Positions 33,199-41,987 of a DNA stretch of 64,000 nucleotides are shown one piece after another. Position 1 is the stretch's first letter; each line of letters starts with the position of its first letter. This stretch comes from Spirochaetota bacterium (GTDB taxonomy: Bacteria; Spirochaetota; Spirochaetia; Sphaerochaetales; Sphaerochaetaceae): the NCBI GenBank assembly GCA_023401595.1, contig JAEXDQ010000011.1, positions 9,127-73,126 of the forward strand, written 5' to 3'. Position numbers and translations under genes: made by a program. The notes beneath the pieces were generated by a model. The model saw only the letters and a list, made by a program, of their open reading frames with translations. It searched no databases and was not told the origin of the DNA.

Positions 33199-34680
33199 TT
33201 ATCTCATCCTTTCTTCCGCTTCTTTCTTTTCAATAGCCTTGACTTCCGCGTCGCTGAGGAATGCGGAGGGAGCGGAGTCCACGCCCCTGTTCCACTGGAT
33301 GAGGTTGACGAGGAAGAAGGTGATGGTCCCTACCGCACAACCGAACACCACCGGCAGAATGCCCAGGTAGAAGTTTCCACCGGAAAGAATCTGCCAGACA
33401 ATGACGCCGATGGTTCCGGTGACGATTGAAATTTGACCTGACGCTTTTGTTGCGCGGGGGACGACCATGCCCAGCCCATATGCGGCAAACGGGCCGGCGC
33501 ACCTGATGGCGAATGCGAACGTGTTCATGGTGACTATATCAACCCCGCCAAGCGATATCGCTATTGCGATGAGGGAGGCGATTACGTTGCACGCTCTGGT
33601 GGCGAAAATCACTTGTTTGTCGGTAAGCGGATTCTCTTTCCGGAAGTATTTTGTGTAGATGTCGTTGATGAACATCGTGGACATGCACAGCAGATTGGAG
33701 TCGGCCGAACTCATCGTCGCTGAGATGATTGCGGCGGAAACAAGACCTGTGATGATGGTTGGCGCGAAATGCTGTGTGACGTCCATCATCGCCGTAGCTC
33801 CAGTGATACCAGGGATCTGGTCCTTTACCGCCAACGCCGCGAGACCGAGCAAGGTCGGGAAGAACGCCATGGCGGCCATCAAAAGGCCGGACAGCAACGA
33901 AGCGTTGCGGGCGGTTTTCTCGTCCTTCGCGCTTTCAAATCGGCTGATCATCTCAGGCCCGGAGAGGAATGTGCAGAAATAGTTGAAGATATAGCCGATA
34001 ATGACGACCCAGCCGATTTTCGTTATGCTGAGCTGGGCGGCCGGAAGTTTGCTGGAAATTACATGCCATCCTCCGCAGCCCTTTATTACAATCGGGGTGG
34101 TGATCGCAAGTCCGACAAGAATGATCGCGAACTGGATCAAATCTGAGATTTGGTCGGCGATCATACCTCCGAGCGTCGTATACAGGATGATGACCACGCC
34201 GGCGATGATCAGACAGACATTGAGCGGGATACCCGTCAATGTCGTGATAACGGCGCCGGAAGCGGCTATCTGTGATGAAGTCAGACAGAACAGCGCCAGA
34301 ATGTTGAGTACCGCTGAGAACGTTGCGCTGGTTTTGCCGAAACGCCGTTCTATGACTTCGGGAATCGTCACCGCCATCGTCTTTCTGATCTTCGGAGCGA
34401 AATAGGCGAGGGGAATCATGGCTACCGAAGCGGCGAGTACATACCAGACCGCGCTCATGCCCCATGCGCCGAAGGCCTTGTTTGCCAGACCGGTGGTCGA
34501 ACCGCCTCCGATATTGTTCGCGGACAGCGAGAACGCGACCATGAACAAGCCCATCCGTCTTCCAGCGACCATATAGTCCTTGCTGTTCTTGATTTTCAGC
34601 TTGCCGACTACAAAGCCGATTACAAGCATGCCGATGAGATACACCGCGACAATAATGAGAGCTCCTGTGTTGATATTCAT
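33199..34680 (-). CDS. Sodium:solute symporter (SSS family)
   Basis: A 493-residue inner-membrane secondary transporter with about 13 hydrophobic segments. Family signature regions: KDYMVAGRRMGLFMVAFSLSANNIGGGSTTG near residues 34-65 and GLVSAAIISATMSSADSNLL near 310, the latter holding the conserved Ser residues of the Na+ site. The closest subgroup may be pantothenate/proline-type or monocarboxylate, but the substrate cannot be read. AGAGG stands 8 nt before the ATG. It is monocistronic. Confidence 0.88.
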   Translation of the reverse strand: MNINTGALIIVAVYLIGMLVIGFVVGKLKIKNSKDYMVAGRRMGLFMVAFSLSANNIGGGSTTGLANKAFGAWGMSAVWYVLAASVAMIPLAYFAPKIRKTMAVTIPEVIERRFGKTSATFSAVLNILALFCLTSSQIAASGAVITTLTGIPLNVCLIIAGVVIILYTTLGGMIADQISDLIQFAIILVGLAITTPIVIKGCGGWHVISSKLPAAQLSITKIGWVVIIGYIFNYFCTFLSGPEMISRFESAKDEKTARNASLLSGLLMAAMAFFPTLLGLAALAVKDQIPGITGATAMMDVTQHFAPTIITGLVSAAIISATMSSADSNLLCMSTMFINDIYTKYFRKENPLTDKQVIFATRACNVIASLIAIAISLGGVDIVTMNTFAFAIRCAGPFAAYGLGMVVPRATKASGQISIVTGTIGVIVWQILSGGNFYLGILPVVFGCAVGTITFFLVNLIQWNRGVDSAPSAFLSDAEVKAIEKKEAEERMR

Positions 34681-34914
34681 ACAAAAACCTCTTTGTGTGT
34701 AAACTTATGTTCAGCCTAGCATGCGGGAATCAGGTTTTAAAGAAAAAAAATATGAAGTTGCATTCTGTTGCATCAATATTAGCGAAATCTTTACATGGGC
34801 TAGAAAAAATATCACGGTCGGAACGGTATGAAGAAGCCGGCGCGCCGAACCGGAGGTTCTTGCAGGGGGCGTTTTTGGAATCTCCATGTAATGTATTCCG
34901 TACCCCCTGAACAT

Positions 34915-34959
34915 GAAAAGAGCCACCGTGCATGAGTTGTGTGTACGATGGCCCTTTTC
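34915..34959. terminator. Terminator downstream of the lipoprotein gene
   Basis: A 15-nt arm starting GAAAAG (34915-34929) pairs with 34945-34959 with two imperfect positions. The outer A/T stretches give a U-run on either strand. It serves the minus-strand lipoprotein operon. Confidence 0.65.
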
Positions 34960-34975
34960 AATGATATCCGAAAAT

Positions 34976-36421
34976 TCAAGGAACAATGTAGGTCGCGAGC
35001 AAGGCGTATCGATTCGGGGCCTGGTCGTCCGGCTGCAATGACAGACCTCCGAGGCTGAGCATCGTAGTCTCCATAGGCAGCAGTTTTCGGGAATACATAT
35101 AGTCGATACGTTCCTGTAGGTCGATAGTACCGTTTTTCCAACGGATCGTCGTGCCCGCCGCGGTCTCTTCGCTATAATGGGTGACACGGTAGCTGTCGAG
35201 GAACTGCTGTTCTTCCATCAACTGGGACAAGGGCCAGTCGTACGCGCCGCGATAGGGAATCGGCGTGAATGAGGTCCAGTCCATATAGGATGGCTCGAAC
35301 AGCGAGGCTCCGACCAATACGGGAACCGTCGCGGAAGTTTCGGAAAGGAGAGCCTGCAATTGTTGGTTTCTGGATTCCTTATGGCTTTCGACGACCGTTT
35401 TCCAATCGTTCGAGTCCGGATTTTTGAAGAATGCTTCAGCGACCTGGTATTCCGGAGTATAGACGAGCAGCAATTGCACCGGCTTTCCATCCTGCGGAGC
35501 GACCGTGACGCTGTTTTCTCCGATATCCGTGACAGGGAAGGCTGTGACTATCGCGCCATTGGGCACGATGACGGCGTCGCGTTCCAACATGTTCACCAGC
35601 GTGATGACATTCTGAAGATGTCCGGTAATGAACAGGACCGGCAGATCGATGTCGGAAATACTGGAGATGATTTCCTTGGCGAGCAGGTCGGCTTCCTCCG
35701 CGGGAAGCCTGTTGTCCGGCAACGGAATCATCAGGCTGGAGAATTTCAGGATCGGCCCGGAGAGCCGCCGCATTTCCTGGAGCGGGCGGTATTGGTAAGG
35801 AAGCACGATATCGTCTGCGTCCGGAACCGGCGCGGACAATCTGGCTTTCTCTTCGGCTATGGCTTTTACAGCGTCTTCTTCCGCTTTTCGTTTTGCTTCT
35901 TCTGCGGCCGCTTCGGCGATTCGCTTTGCCTCGGCCTCCGCTTCGATCCGTTTGCGTTGGGCTTCAACCTCTTCGGCGAGCCGTTTCGCCTCGGCCTCGG
36001 CTTCGGCCTGTTTTCGCTGGGCTTCGGCCACTTCCGCGAGCCGTTTCGCCTCAATCTCGGCCTCAGCCTGTTTCCGCTGGACTTCAGCCTCGTCGGCGAG
36101 CCGCTTTGCTTCCGCCTCGGCTTCGGCGCGTTTGCGTTGGGCTTCGGCGGTCCGTTCCGCTTCGATCCGCTTCGCTTCGGCTTCAGCCTTTGCCGCGGCC
36201 TCCGCCTTGCGTGCCGCGATCTCGGCGTCTATGATCGCTTGTTCTGCGTCTTGGAGCGCTTTGATCTCCGACATCCTTGTCGGAACGGGCTGCTGTATCG
36301 GAATTGATGGAATCGGTTCGATCCTGGTCTTCGCGTCGTCGTAGGTATAGGAGGCGCAGCCGACTATCGCCAGCGACAGGAGAATCGCCATCAGAAGAAA
36401 CGGGATACGAGGTTTGTTCAT
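34976..36421 (-). CDS. Lipoprotein with TolA-like charged coil and EEP-like C-terminal domain
   Basis: A 481-residue predicted lipoprotein: signal peptide with lipobox IVGC, modified Cys at residue 22. Residues about 55-195 are an Ala/Glu/Arg/Lys-rich helix in 11-18-residue repeats (AEAEAKRLAEEAEAQRK-type), like the TolA stalk. The C-terminal about 270 residues resemble an endonuclease/exonuclease/phosphatase fold: GFLDSYR-like FLDSYRVTHY, then LQERIDYMYSRKLLP. But the terminal Asp-His of the active site (SDHYAV) reads NRYALLATY, so hydrolysis is unlikely. The start overlaps the peroxiredoxin stop by 4 bp. The role is unknown, perhaps an envelope-spanning tether. Confidence 0.7.
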   Translation of the reverse strand: MNKPRIPFLLMAILLSLAIVGCASYTYDDAKTRIEPIPSIPIQQPVPTRMSEIKALQDAEQAIIDAEIAARKAEAAAKAEAEAKRIEAERTAEAQRKRAEAEAEAKRLADEAEVQRKQAEAEIEAKRLAEVAEAQRKQAEAEAEAKRLAEEVEAQRKRIEAEAEAKRIAEAAAEEAKRKAEEDAVKAIAEEKARLSAPVPDADDIVLPYQYRPLQEMRRLSGPILKFSSLMIPLPDNRLPAEEADLLAKEIISSISDIDLPVLFITGHLQNVITLVNMLERDAVIVPNGAIVTAFPVTDIGENSVTVAPQDGKPVQLLLVYTPEYQVAEAFFKNPDSNDWKTVVESHKESRNQQLQALLSETSATVPVLVGASLFEPSYMDWTSFTPIPYRGAYDWPLSQLMEEQQFLDSYRVTHYSEETAAGTTIRWKNGTIDLQERIDYMYSRKLLPMETTMLSLGGLSLQPDDQAPNRYALLATYIVP

Positions 36422-36891
36422 GCTAGTCCGCTCCGTTTTCTCAGATATTCAGCGATCTGTTCCCCATGCGTGGCGGGGGTCACTTTCGCCCAGACCTTCT
36501 CTACGACGCCGTTTTTGTCTATGACGAAGGTGCTTCTGATCACCCCCATGTATTTTTTTCCGTAATTGATTTTTTCTCCCCACGCTCCCAACGCCTGTAG
36601 CAGAACCTTGTCAGGATCCGAAAGCAACGTAAAGGGGAGCGCCTGGTTTTCCTTGAATTTGGCATGGCTTGCGACGGAGTCCGGACTAATTCCGACGACT
36701 TCTGCTTCGAACGACTCCAAGGCGTGGCTCTGGTCCCTGATCGAACAGGCCTCCTTCGTGCATCCCGGAGTAGCGTCCTTCGGATAGGCGTACAGCACCA
36801 AGGTTTTCCCCAAGAAGTCCTTGAGGGTCCTTTCGTTGCCCCGATCATCCATCAACGTGAAATCGGGGGCCTTCATTCCTGGCGATATCAT
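36418..36891 (-). CDS. bcp: Thiol peroxidase, Bcp/PrxQ-type peroxiredoxin
   Basis: Reduces hydrogen peroxide and organic peroxides with thioredoxin-type reductants. 157 residues. The peroxidatic Cys is in YPKDATPGCTKEACSIRD, with the resolving Cys five residues later as usual in the alpha-type Bcp. PGMKAPDFTL opens the thioredoxin fold. The ATG at 36891 is chosen because GGAGG lies upstream. It overlaps the lipoprotein gene by 4 bp, so the two are coupled. Confidence 0.94.
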   Translation of the reverse strand: MISPGMKAPDFTLMDDRGNERTLKDFLGKTLVLYAYPKDATPGCTKEACSIRDQSHALESFEAEVVGISPDSVASHAKFKENQALPFTLLSDPDKVLLQALGAWGEKINYGKKYMGVIRSTFVIDKNGVVEKVWAKVTPATHGEQIAEYLRKRSGLA

Positions 36892-36915
36892 GTGTCCTGT
36901 GTCCTCCAAGATGAA

Positions 36916-37206
36916 TTAGAAATTGAAGAGAGCCTCAGCTTTGGTCCTCGCCTCGTCTTTCCTTGCGTCGCGCGTCCGACGGGCCGTCCCCTCCGCAAGT
37001 GAGAACCGGTCGCAGAAATTCGCCCTGCTTTTGTCCGCGACCAATTCCTCCGCCGCTTCCTGGCAGTCATGATAGGCTCCCGGTTCATAGAACCGACAAT
37101 TGTCGCAGGTATGCAAAGACGCGCCGCACCCTTCACAAAGTGTCGTTCTTCCGATAATTGTCCCGTCCGGGACTGGCCGTCCACAATGCTGGCAACATTT
37201 CATCAT
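36916..37206 (-). CDS. Small zinc-ribbon protein, conserved hypothetical
   Basis: About 96 residues. Three CxxC pairs (CQHC, CEGC, CDNC) and further Cys in HDC and NFC indicate binding of one or two zinc ions. The block CDNCRFYEPGAYHDCQE...DKSRANFCDRF recurs in conserved bacterial proteins of unknown function. The start is placed at the first ATG of an ATG-ATG pair because a -10 (TACACT, 37213-37218) ends 6 nt before it and no ribosome site is present, which predicts a leaderless mRNA. Confidence 0.75.
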   Translation of the reverse strand: MMKCCQHCGRPVPDGTIIGRTTLCEGCGASLHTCDNCRFYEPGAYHDCQEAAEELVADKSRANFCDRFSLAEGTARRTRDARKDEARTKAEALFNF

Positions 37207-37212
37207 GACCAC

Positions 37213-37241
37213 AGTGTATCAAGAGCAAAGCCATGGAGCAA
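37213..37241 (-). promoter_or_regulatory. Promoter of the zinc-ribbon gene (leaderless)
   Basis: Minus strand: -35 TTGCTC (37236-37241), exactly 17-nt spacer, -10 TACACT (37213-37218). The A of the ATG at 37206 is the seventh base after the -10, where transcription should start. Confidence 0.6.
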
Positions 37242-37249
37242 GGGAAAAC

Positions 37250-37651
37250 TTAAAACAGGAGGCGTTTGCCGTAGTTCATCATCTCGCCTTCCGCATAGGT
37301 CTCTTTCGAGAATCCGAACTTCTGCCCGTCATTGTCATAGCGGGGGATTACGTGGATATGGAGATGAGGTACCTCTTGGCCGGCGGCCGGGCCGTTGTTG
37401 ATCAGGATGTTCGTTCCGTCGCAGGACAGCGCCTTGCGCATCTTTCCGTCCAGCTGCTTGGCGACCTTCATCAGATGGGACAATACATCGTCCGGGCATT
37501 GCGAGACGGTGGGATACGGCTTCTTCGAGACAACGAGCGAATGTCCTTTCTTGATAGGGTTGATGTCGAGTATGACGACGCACAGGTCATCCTCGAAAAG
37601 TTTGACTGCGGGGAGTTCTCCTGCGATGATTCTGGAAAAGATGGTCTCCAT
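37250..37651 (-). CDS. HIT family nucleotide hydrolase
   Basis: A 133-residue histidine-triad protein of the Hint/HinT type, which hydrolyses nucleoside phosphoramidates or adenylates. The triad HLHIHVIPR is near residue 103, with the N-terminal IFSRIIAGELPAVKLFEDD block. AGGAGG at 37661-37666 supports the ATG at 37651. The gap to the zinc-ribbon gene holds the latter's own promoter. Confidence 0.93.
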   Translation of the reverse strand: METIFSRIIAGELPAVKLFEDDLCVVILDINPIKKGHSLVVSKKPYPTVSQCPDDVLSHLMKVAKQLDGKMRKALSCDGTNILINNGPAAGQEVPHLHIHVIPRYDNDGQKFGFSKETYAEGEMMNYGKRLLF

Positions 37652-37808
37652 GACGGTACCTCCTGATATATTCATATTGTAACATTTTTCAAAAAAAAGT
37701 TCACGCAGGAGCAGGCTGAAGTCCTTCTGTTTTTTCTGAACGAGGGCTTTCGGTTTTTATTTGTTTTTCCGGGTGAGAAAAATTCACAAGTATCTAATAC
37801 CGAACGGA

Positions 37809-38127
37809 TTGAACAAATCGACCTAATATACTATTATCTCCTTCTGTACGCTGGGTTATTAGCGTATTCTATCGGCCGAATCCCTGCAATTCATTGATTG
37901 TGAGCTGAATTACGAGGAAGTATCTACGAAGTCTTCCTGGGGCTCGCTGAGCGGTTTTGGTCGGGAGAAACATCGCTGAAATGGCCGCGATGCGTTGGAT
38001 TCAGACAAAGGTTCCCTTCCGTAACGGATGGCGGGGGGCCGGGGCCTGTTGATATAGGAATTGGTGCTGGAAGCGAGATGGTCGCGGACCAGCTATACAA
38101 GAAGTTTTCTTTTGAGAGGTTTATTAG
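37809..38127 (+). promoter_or_regulatory. fusA promoter and long 5' leader
   Basis: -35 TTGAAC (37809-37814), 17-nt spacer and -10 TATTAT (37832-37837) predict a leader of about 285 nt before the ATG at 38128. The leader holds a short AGGAAG/CTTCCT stem (about 37916-37940) and a G-rich part near 38030-38045. No known riboswitch was recognised. The ribosome site is GAGAGG. The region 37652-37808 holds no recognised gene. Confidence 0.5.
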
Positions 38128-40242
38128 ATGATCACTGACCTACAGAAAATGAGGAATATCGGTATTAGCGCCCATATTGACTCCGGTAAGACGACACTTT
38201 CCGAACGTATCCTGTACTACTGCAACAAGATTCATGCGATTCACGAAGTCCGTGGCAAAGACGGCGTCGGAGCGACCATGGACAGCATGGAGCTTGAACG
38301 CGAACGAGGCATCACCATCGCTTCCGCCGCTACGAACGTGACTTGGAAGGATTATGAAATCAACGTCATCGACACTCCGGGGCACGTGGACTTCACCATC
38401 GAGGTCGAACGTTCGCTCCGCGTCCTTGACGGCGCAATCCTGGTTCTTTGTTCCGTCGGCGGCGTGCAGTCCCAGTCCATTACCGTGGACCGGCAGATGA
38501 AGCGGTATCATGTCCCCCGCATCGCGTTCGTCAACAAGTGCGACCGTACCGGCGCCAACCCGTACCGCGTCAAGCAGCAGCTGATCGACAAGCTGGGGCT
38601 GAACGCCGTGCTGATGCAGATTCCCATCGGTCTCGAAGACCGGCTTGAAGGCGTGGTCGATCTCATCACCATGAAAGCGTTGTATTTTGACGACGGCCCG
38701 AACCGCGACCAGGTCCGTGAAGCTGAGATTCCCGCCGAGTTGCTCGACGAAGCGCAGGAAAAGCGCGAGGAGATGCTCGACGCCGTATCCATGTTCAGCG
38801 ACGATCTCATGGAGGCCATGCTTGAAGACGCCGTTACCGAAGACTTGATTCGCGCGGCTATCCGCAAGGGAACCATCGCTCTTGAGCTTTGCCCTGTGTT
38901 CATGGGGTCCGCCTACAAGAACAAAGGCATCCAGCCTCTGCTCGACGGCGTTCTGTCCTATCTGCCCAACCCGACCGAGGTCGAGAACATCGCCCTCAAT
39001 ATCGACAAGAACGAGGAGCCCGTCGTTCTCCAGTCGGACGACAACCTGCCTCCCGTCATTCTCGCGTTCAAGCTGGAGGATGGACAGTACGGTCAGCTGA
39101 CCTATATCCGCGTGTACCAGGGAAAGATCAAGAAGGGGGACGAGCTGTACAACACCCGTACCCGCAAGAAGTTCAAGGTCGGGCGTCTGATCAAGATGCA
39201 CTCGGCGGAGATGGAAGATATCAGCGAATGTGGTTGCGGTGAGATCGCCGCCCTGTTCGGTATCGAGTGCGCCAGCGGCGACACCTTCTGTTCTCCCAGC
39301 CTGAACTACACCATGAGCTCCATGTATGTCCCGAATCCGGTTATCAGTCTCGCCATTACCCCGGTCGACAAGAAGGCCGCCGACAACATGGCCAAGGCTC
39401 TCAACCGTTTCACCAAGGAAGATCCCACGTTCCATACCTATGTCGATCCAGAGTCCAACCAGACGATTATCCAGGGTATGGGCGAATTGCACCTCGATGT
39501 CTACATCGAAAGAATGAAGCGCGAATACAAGGCAGAGGTCACCATTGGTCAGCCTGAGGTCGCGTATCGTGAAGCCATCACCCAGCGCGCCGACTTCAAC
39601 TACACCCATAAGAAGCAGACCGGCGGTTCCGGCCAGTACGCCCGTGTCGCCGGGTATATTGAGCCGATCGAGCCGCCTGCCGACGGAGAGGATCTGAAGG
39701 ACTACGAGTTCGTCGACGAGATCAAGGGCGGTTCGATTCCCAACGAGTACATTCCTTCCTGTGACAAGGGCTTCCAGGCCGCTATGAAGAAGGGTACTCA
39801 GATCGGCTTCCCCGTGGTCGGCGTCCGCTGCGTCATCAACGATGGCGCGTGGCATCCGGTCGACTCCTCCGATATGGCGTTCCAGACCGCCGCTATCGGT
39901 GCGTTCCGTGAAGCGTACGAGAAGGCGAAGCCCGCTATCCTCGAGCCTATCATGAAGGTCGAGGTCGAAGGTCCTTCCGAATTCCAGGGCAACATCTTCG
40001 GCAGCATCAACCAGCGCCGTGGTATCATCGTCAGCTCGACTGAGGACCACAACGTCTGCCAAGTGGACGCCGAAGTGCCGCTTTCCGAGATGTTCGGCTA
40101 CTCCACCGTCCTTCGTTCGCTGAGCCAGGGCAAGGCGGAGTTCACCATGGAGCTGGCCAAGTATGGTCGCGTTCCCACCGGTGTTTCTGAGGACCTGAAG
40201 AAGGCTTATCAGGAAAAGAGGCGGAAGGAGCAGGGCAAATAA
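38128..40242 (+). CDS. fusA: Elongation factor G, spdEFG1/mitochondrial EFG1-like
   Basis: Translocation GTPase, 704 residues. G1 is AHIDSGKTT (Ser where canonical bacterial EF-G has Ala), G2 lies in RGITIASAAT, G3 is DTPGHVDF and G4 is NKCD. Domain IV contains GGSGQYARV. The GKTTLSERILYYCNKIHAIHEVRGKDGVGATMD region is that of the spirochaete/planctomycete/deltaproteobacterial spdEFG1 group and mitochondrial EF-G1. In Borrelia this paralogue does translocation while spdEFG2 does ribosome recycling. A second EF-G gene is therefore expected outside the window. Confidence 0.93.
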   Translation: MITDLQKMRNIGISAHIDSGKTTLSERILYYCNKIHAIHEVRGKDGVGATMDSMELERERGITIASAATNVTWKDYEINVIDTPGHVDFTIEVERSLRVLDGAILVLCSVGGVQSQSITVDRQMKRYHVPRIAFVNKCDRTGANPYRVKQQLIDKLGLNAVLMQIPIGLEDRLEGVVDLITMKALYFDDGPNRDQVREAEIPAELLDEAQEKREEMLDAVSMFSDDLMEAMLEDAVTEDLIRAAIRKGTIALELCPVFMGSAYKNKGIQPLLDGVLSYLPNPTEVENIALNIDKNEEPVVLQSDDNLPPVILAFKLEDGQYGQLTYIRVYQGKIKKGDELYNTRTRKKFKVGRLIKMHSAEMEDISECGCGEIAALFGIECASGDTFCSPSLNYTMSSMYVPNPVISLAITPVDKKAADNMAKALNRFTKEDPTFHTYVDPESNQTIIQGMGELHLDVYIERMKREYKAEVTIGQPEVAYREAITQRADFNYTHKKQTGGSGQYARVAGYIEPIEPPADGEDLKDYEFVDEIKGGSIPNEYIPSCDKGFQAAMKKGTQIGFPVVGVRCVINDGAWHPVDSSDMAFQTAAIGAFREAYEKAKPAILEPIMKVEVEGPSEFQGNIFGSINQRRGIIVSSTEDHNVCQVDAEVPLSEMFGYSTVLRSLSQGKAEFTMELAKYGRVPTGVSEDLKKAYQEKRRKEQGK

Positions 40243-40277
40243 GCCTGACTCTGACATTCGTACCTTTTCACACGACG

Positions 40278-40320
40278 GAGAGCGCCGCGAGAGCCGTGAG
40301 GCCTTGTATGGCGCTCTCTT
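40278..40320 (+). terminator. Terminator of fusA
   Basis: A perfect 9-bp stem GAGAGCGCC (40278-40286) pairs with 40310-40318, followed by TTTGT. Confidence 0.7.
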
Positions 40321-40346
40321 TGTATTCGCCCAATAACCTTCGTGGC

Positions 40347-40450
40347 CGACTGTCCCTTGAACAGTGATTCGCCCGTGGTAGCGGCGACTGAGCCGTGGTA
40401 TCAGCGACTGTCCCTTGAACAGTGATTCGCCCGTAGTATCAGCGACTGTG
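40347..40450. repeat. REP-like modular repeat downstream of fusA
   Basis: An exact 30-bp unit is present at 40347-40376 and 40405-40434, each containing the hairpin ACTGT-7nt-ACAGT. Two partial units (CGACTGAGCCGTGGTA from 40385 and CGACTGTG from 40443) fill the pattern. The next 190 nt up to the following promoter hold no recognised gene. Confidence 0.65.
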
Positions 40451-40642
40451 TCCGTCGGAACTGTAGCGGCGCCTGAACCTTGACCCCTGCGGCGGGGAGG
40501 GGCGGGCGGTTCCATCTCAAGTTTTTCTTTTTTCAATACTTTGCGGCGACAGGATTTCTTCTGTGGATATCGTTGCAAAACCGTTGTTTTTCATGCGCCA
40601 TGTTGCAATTTTCAAACATTTTCTCCCCGTTCCATGGATTCA

Positions 40643-40651
40643 TGATATAAT
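40643..40651 (+). promoter_or_regulatory. Extended -10 promoter of the RecA-like ATPase gene
   Basis: TG-A-TATAAT (40643-40651) is a consensus extended -10; no good -35 is seen. The leader is about 27 nt and includes CGGAGG. Confidence 0.55.
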
Positions 40652-40684
40652 CATGTGTAAGCATATAACTCGGAGGTGCTGCAT

Positions 40685-41392
40685 ATGGAAATTCAAGAGT
40701 TAAACAAATTAAGCCCGCTTCGCGTCTTTGAAGAGTCCATTGACGGAGGCCTTGGCCGTGGAAATCTCGGCGTATTGGTTTCCAGACATGGCGTTGGAAA
40801 GACCGCGTGTCTCGTACACTTGGCCACCGACAAGCTTTTCAGAGGCGAACATGTCATCCATGTCTCTTTCTCAGGTAATGTCGAGCATGTGATCAACTGG
40901 TACAAGGAGGTGTTCCGGGAAATTTCCGAAGGTCGTTCCTTGGACGACGCCGCATCCGTCTATAACAATATCCTTTCGAATCGTGTGGTAATGAATTTCA
41001 GTCAGGAGAATGTTACGATCGACAAGGTTCTGTCCAGTCTGGCCACATTGATCCAGCATGGTTCGTTCCAGGCCGATACGATCCTGTTCGACGGCTACAA
41101 GCTTACGATCGCTACGGATGAGGATGTGAAGAAAATCAAACAGTTCGCCCAGGACATGAACCTCGAGGTCTGGTTTTCCGTGTCTCCCGTCCGTTCCAAT
41201 GTTGAATATGATGCCTATGGCGTACCGAACACCATGGAAAAGTATCTCAATTTGATCGACGTCCTCGTCGGGCTTCGTTACAATGAAGACAAGGACAAGG
41301 TCATAATGACCGTCGTCAAGGATCATGGCGAAGTGTGTCAGAAACCAATGGGAGTTGCTTTGGATCCTAAGACGATGCTCATCTCCGAGTAA
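40685..41392 (+). CDS. RecA/KaiC-like P-loop ATPase, uncharacterised
   Basis: A 235-residue cytoplasmic protein. Walker A is SRHGVGKTACL near residue 36. A RecA-type core with VIHVSFSGN and DTILFDGYKL (Walker B-like, near 140) follows. There is no DNA-binding loop or partner domain, and I recognise no named family. It has its own promoter and terminator, so it is an independent unit. CGGAGG (40671-40676) supports the ATG at 40685. It may be a spirochaete-specific regulator or motor. Confidence 0.7.
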   Translation: MEIQELNKLSPLRVFEESIDGGLGRGNLGVLVSRHGVGKTACLVHLATDKLFRGEHVIHVSFSGNVEHVINWYKEVFREISEGRSLDDAASVYNNILSNRVVMNFSQENVTIDKVLSSLATLIQHGSFQADTILFDGYKLTIATDEDVKKIKQFAQDMNLEVWFSVSPVRSNVEYDAYGVPNTMEKYLNLIDVLVGLRYNEDKDKVIMTVVKDHGEVCQKPMGVALDPKTMLISE

Positions 41393-41419
41393 GATGAATA
41401 CTTTCTAGAACAGAAGCGA

Positions 41420-41445
41420 AAGGGCCGCCGGGAGGGCGGTCCTTT
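41420..41445 (+). terminator. Terminator of the RecA-like ATPase gene
   Basis: A 10-bp stem AAGGGCCGCC (41420-41429) pairs with 41435-41444 with one G:T pair and a 5-nt loop, followed by T. It can also serve the convergent ispF. Confidence 0.85.
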
Positions 41446-41492
41446 TTGCATGGATGGTCTTAGGCTTCCAACTGGCGTATCGCCCGATATCC

Positions 41493-41987
41493 CTATACCC
41501 ATTGCTCGGGAAAGTTCTCTCCGTCGTCGACCAATACGACCGCTTGGGCGCAGATCGCATCGCCCGTCCCTAGTTCTCCCAGCATATGTTCTGCGGTCTT
41601 GGCCTTGACGGATACTTTGTCAAGCGGGAGGGAACAGGCTTCGGCCAAGGATATCCGGATCGCATTGATATGTTCCCTGAGCCTCGGGGTCTGAAGGATG
41701 ATGGTCGAGTCAATGTTGACGATGCGGTTGGAGCCCAGTTCGTCCAAGGCGAAAGCCAGGAGCTTCATGCTGTCGGAATCCTTCCACTTTATGTCGTCGG
41801 AAGGGAAATGACTGCCGATATCCCCTAATGCAAGCGCTCCGAACAAGGCATCGATGATGGCATGAACCAATACATCCCCATCGGAATGGCCGACCTCCCC
41901 CTTGTCCGAGGGTATCTCGACACCTCCGAGCATGAGTCTTCTTCCTGACAAAAGCCTATGTATATCCCAGCCTGTACCTATTTTCAT
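41493..41987 (-). CDS. ispF: 2-C-methyl-D-erythritol 2,4-cyclodiphosphate synthase
   Basis: Fifth enzyme of the MEP isoprenoid pathway, a zinc-dependent trimer, 164 residues. Motifs: GTGWDIHRL at the N-terminus (zinc Asp and His), HSDGDVLVHAIIDAL near 34, and the C-terminal KAKTAEHMLGELGTGDAICAQAVV. The start overlaps the ispD end by 4 bp. Confidence 0.96.
   Translation of the reverse strand: MKIGTGWDIHRLLSGRRLMLGGVEIPSDKGEVGHSDGDVLVHAIIDALFGALALGDIGSHFPSDDIKWKDSDSMKLLAFALDELGSNRIVNIDSTIILQTPRLREHINAIRISLAEACSLPLDKVSVKAKTAEHMLGELGTGDAICAQAVVLVDDGENFPEQWV

Noticed and set aside
38140..40578. An open frame of about 812 residues antisense to fusA
   Set aside because: It mirrors the codon pattern of a high-GC housekeeping gene, has no family resemblance, and runs across the fusA terminator.
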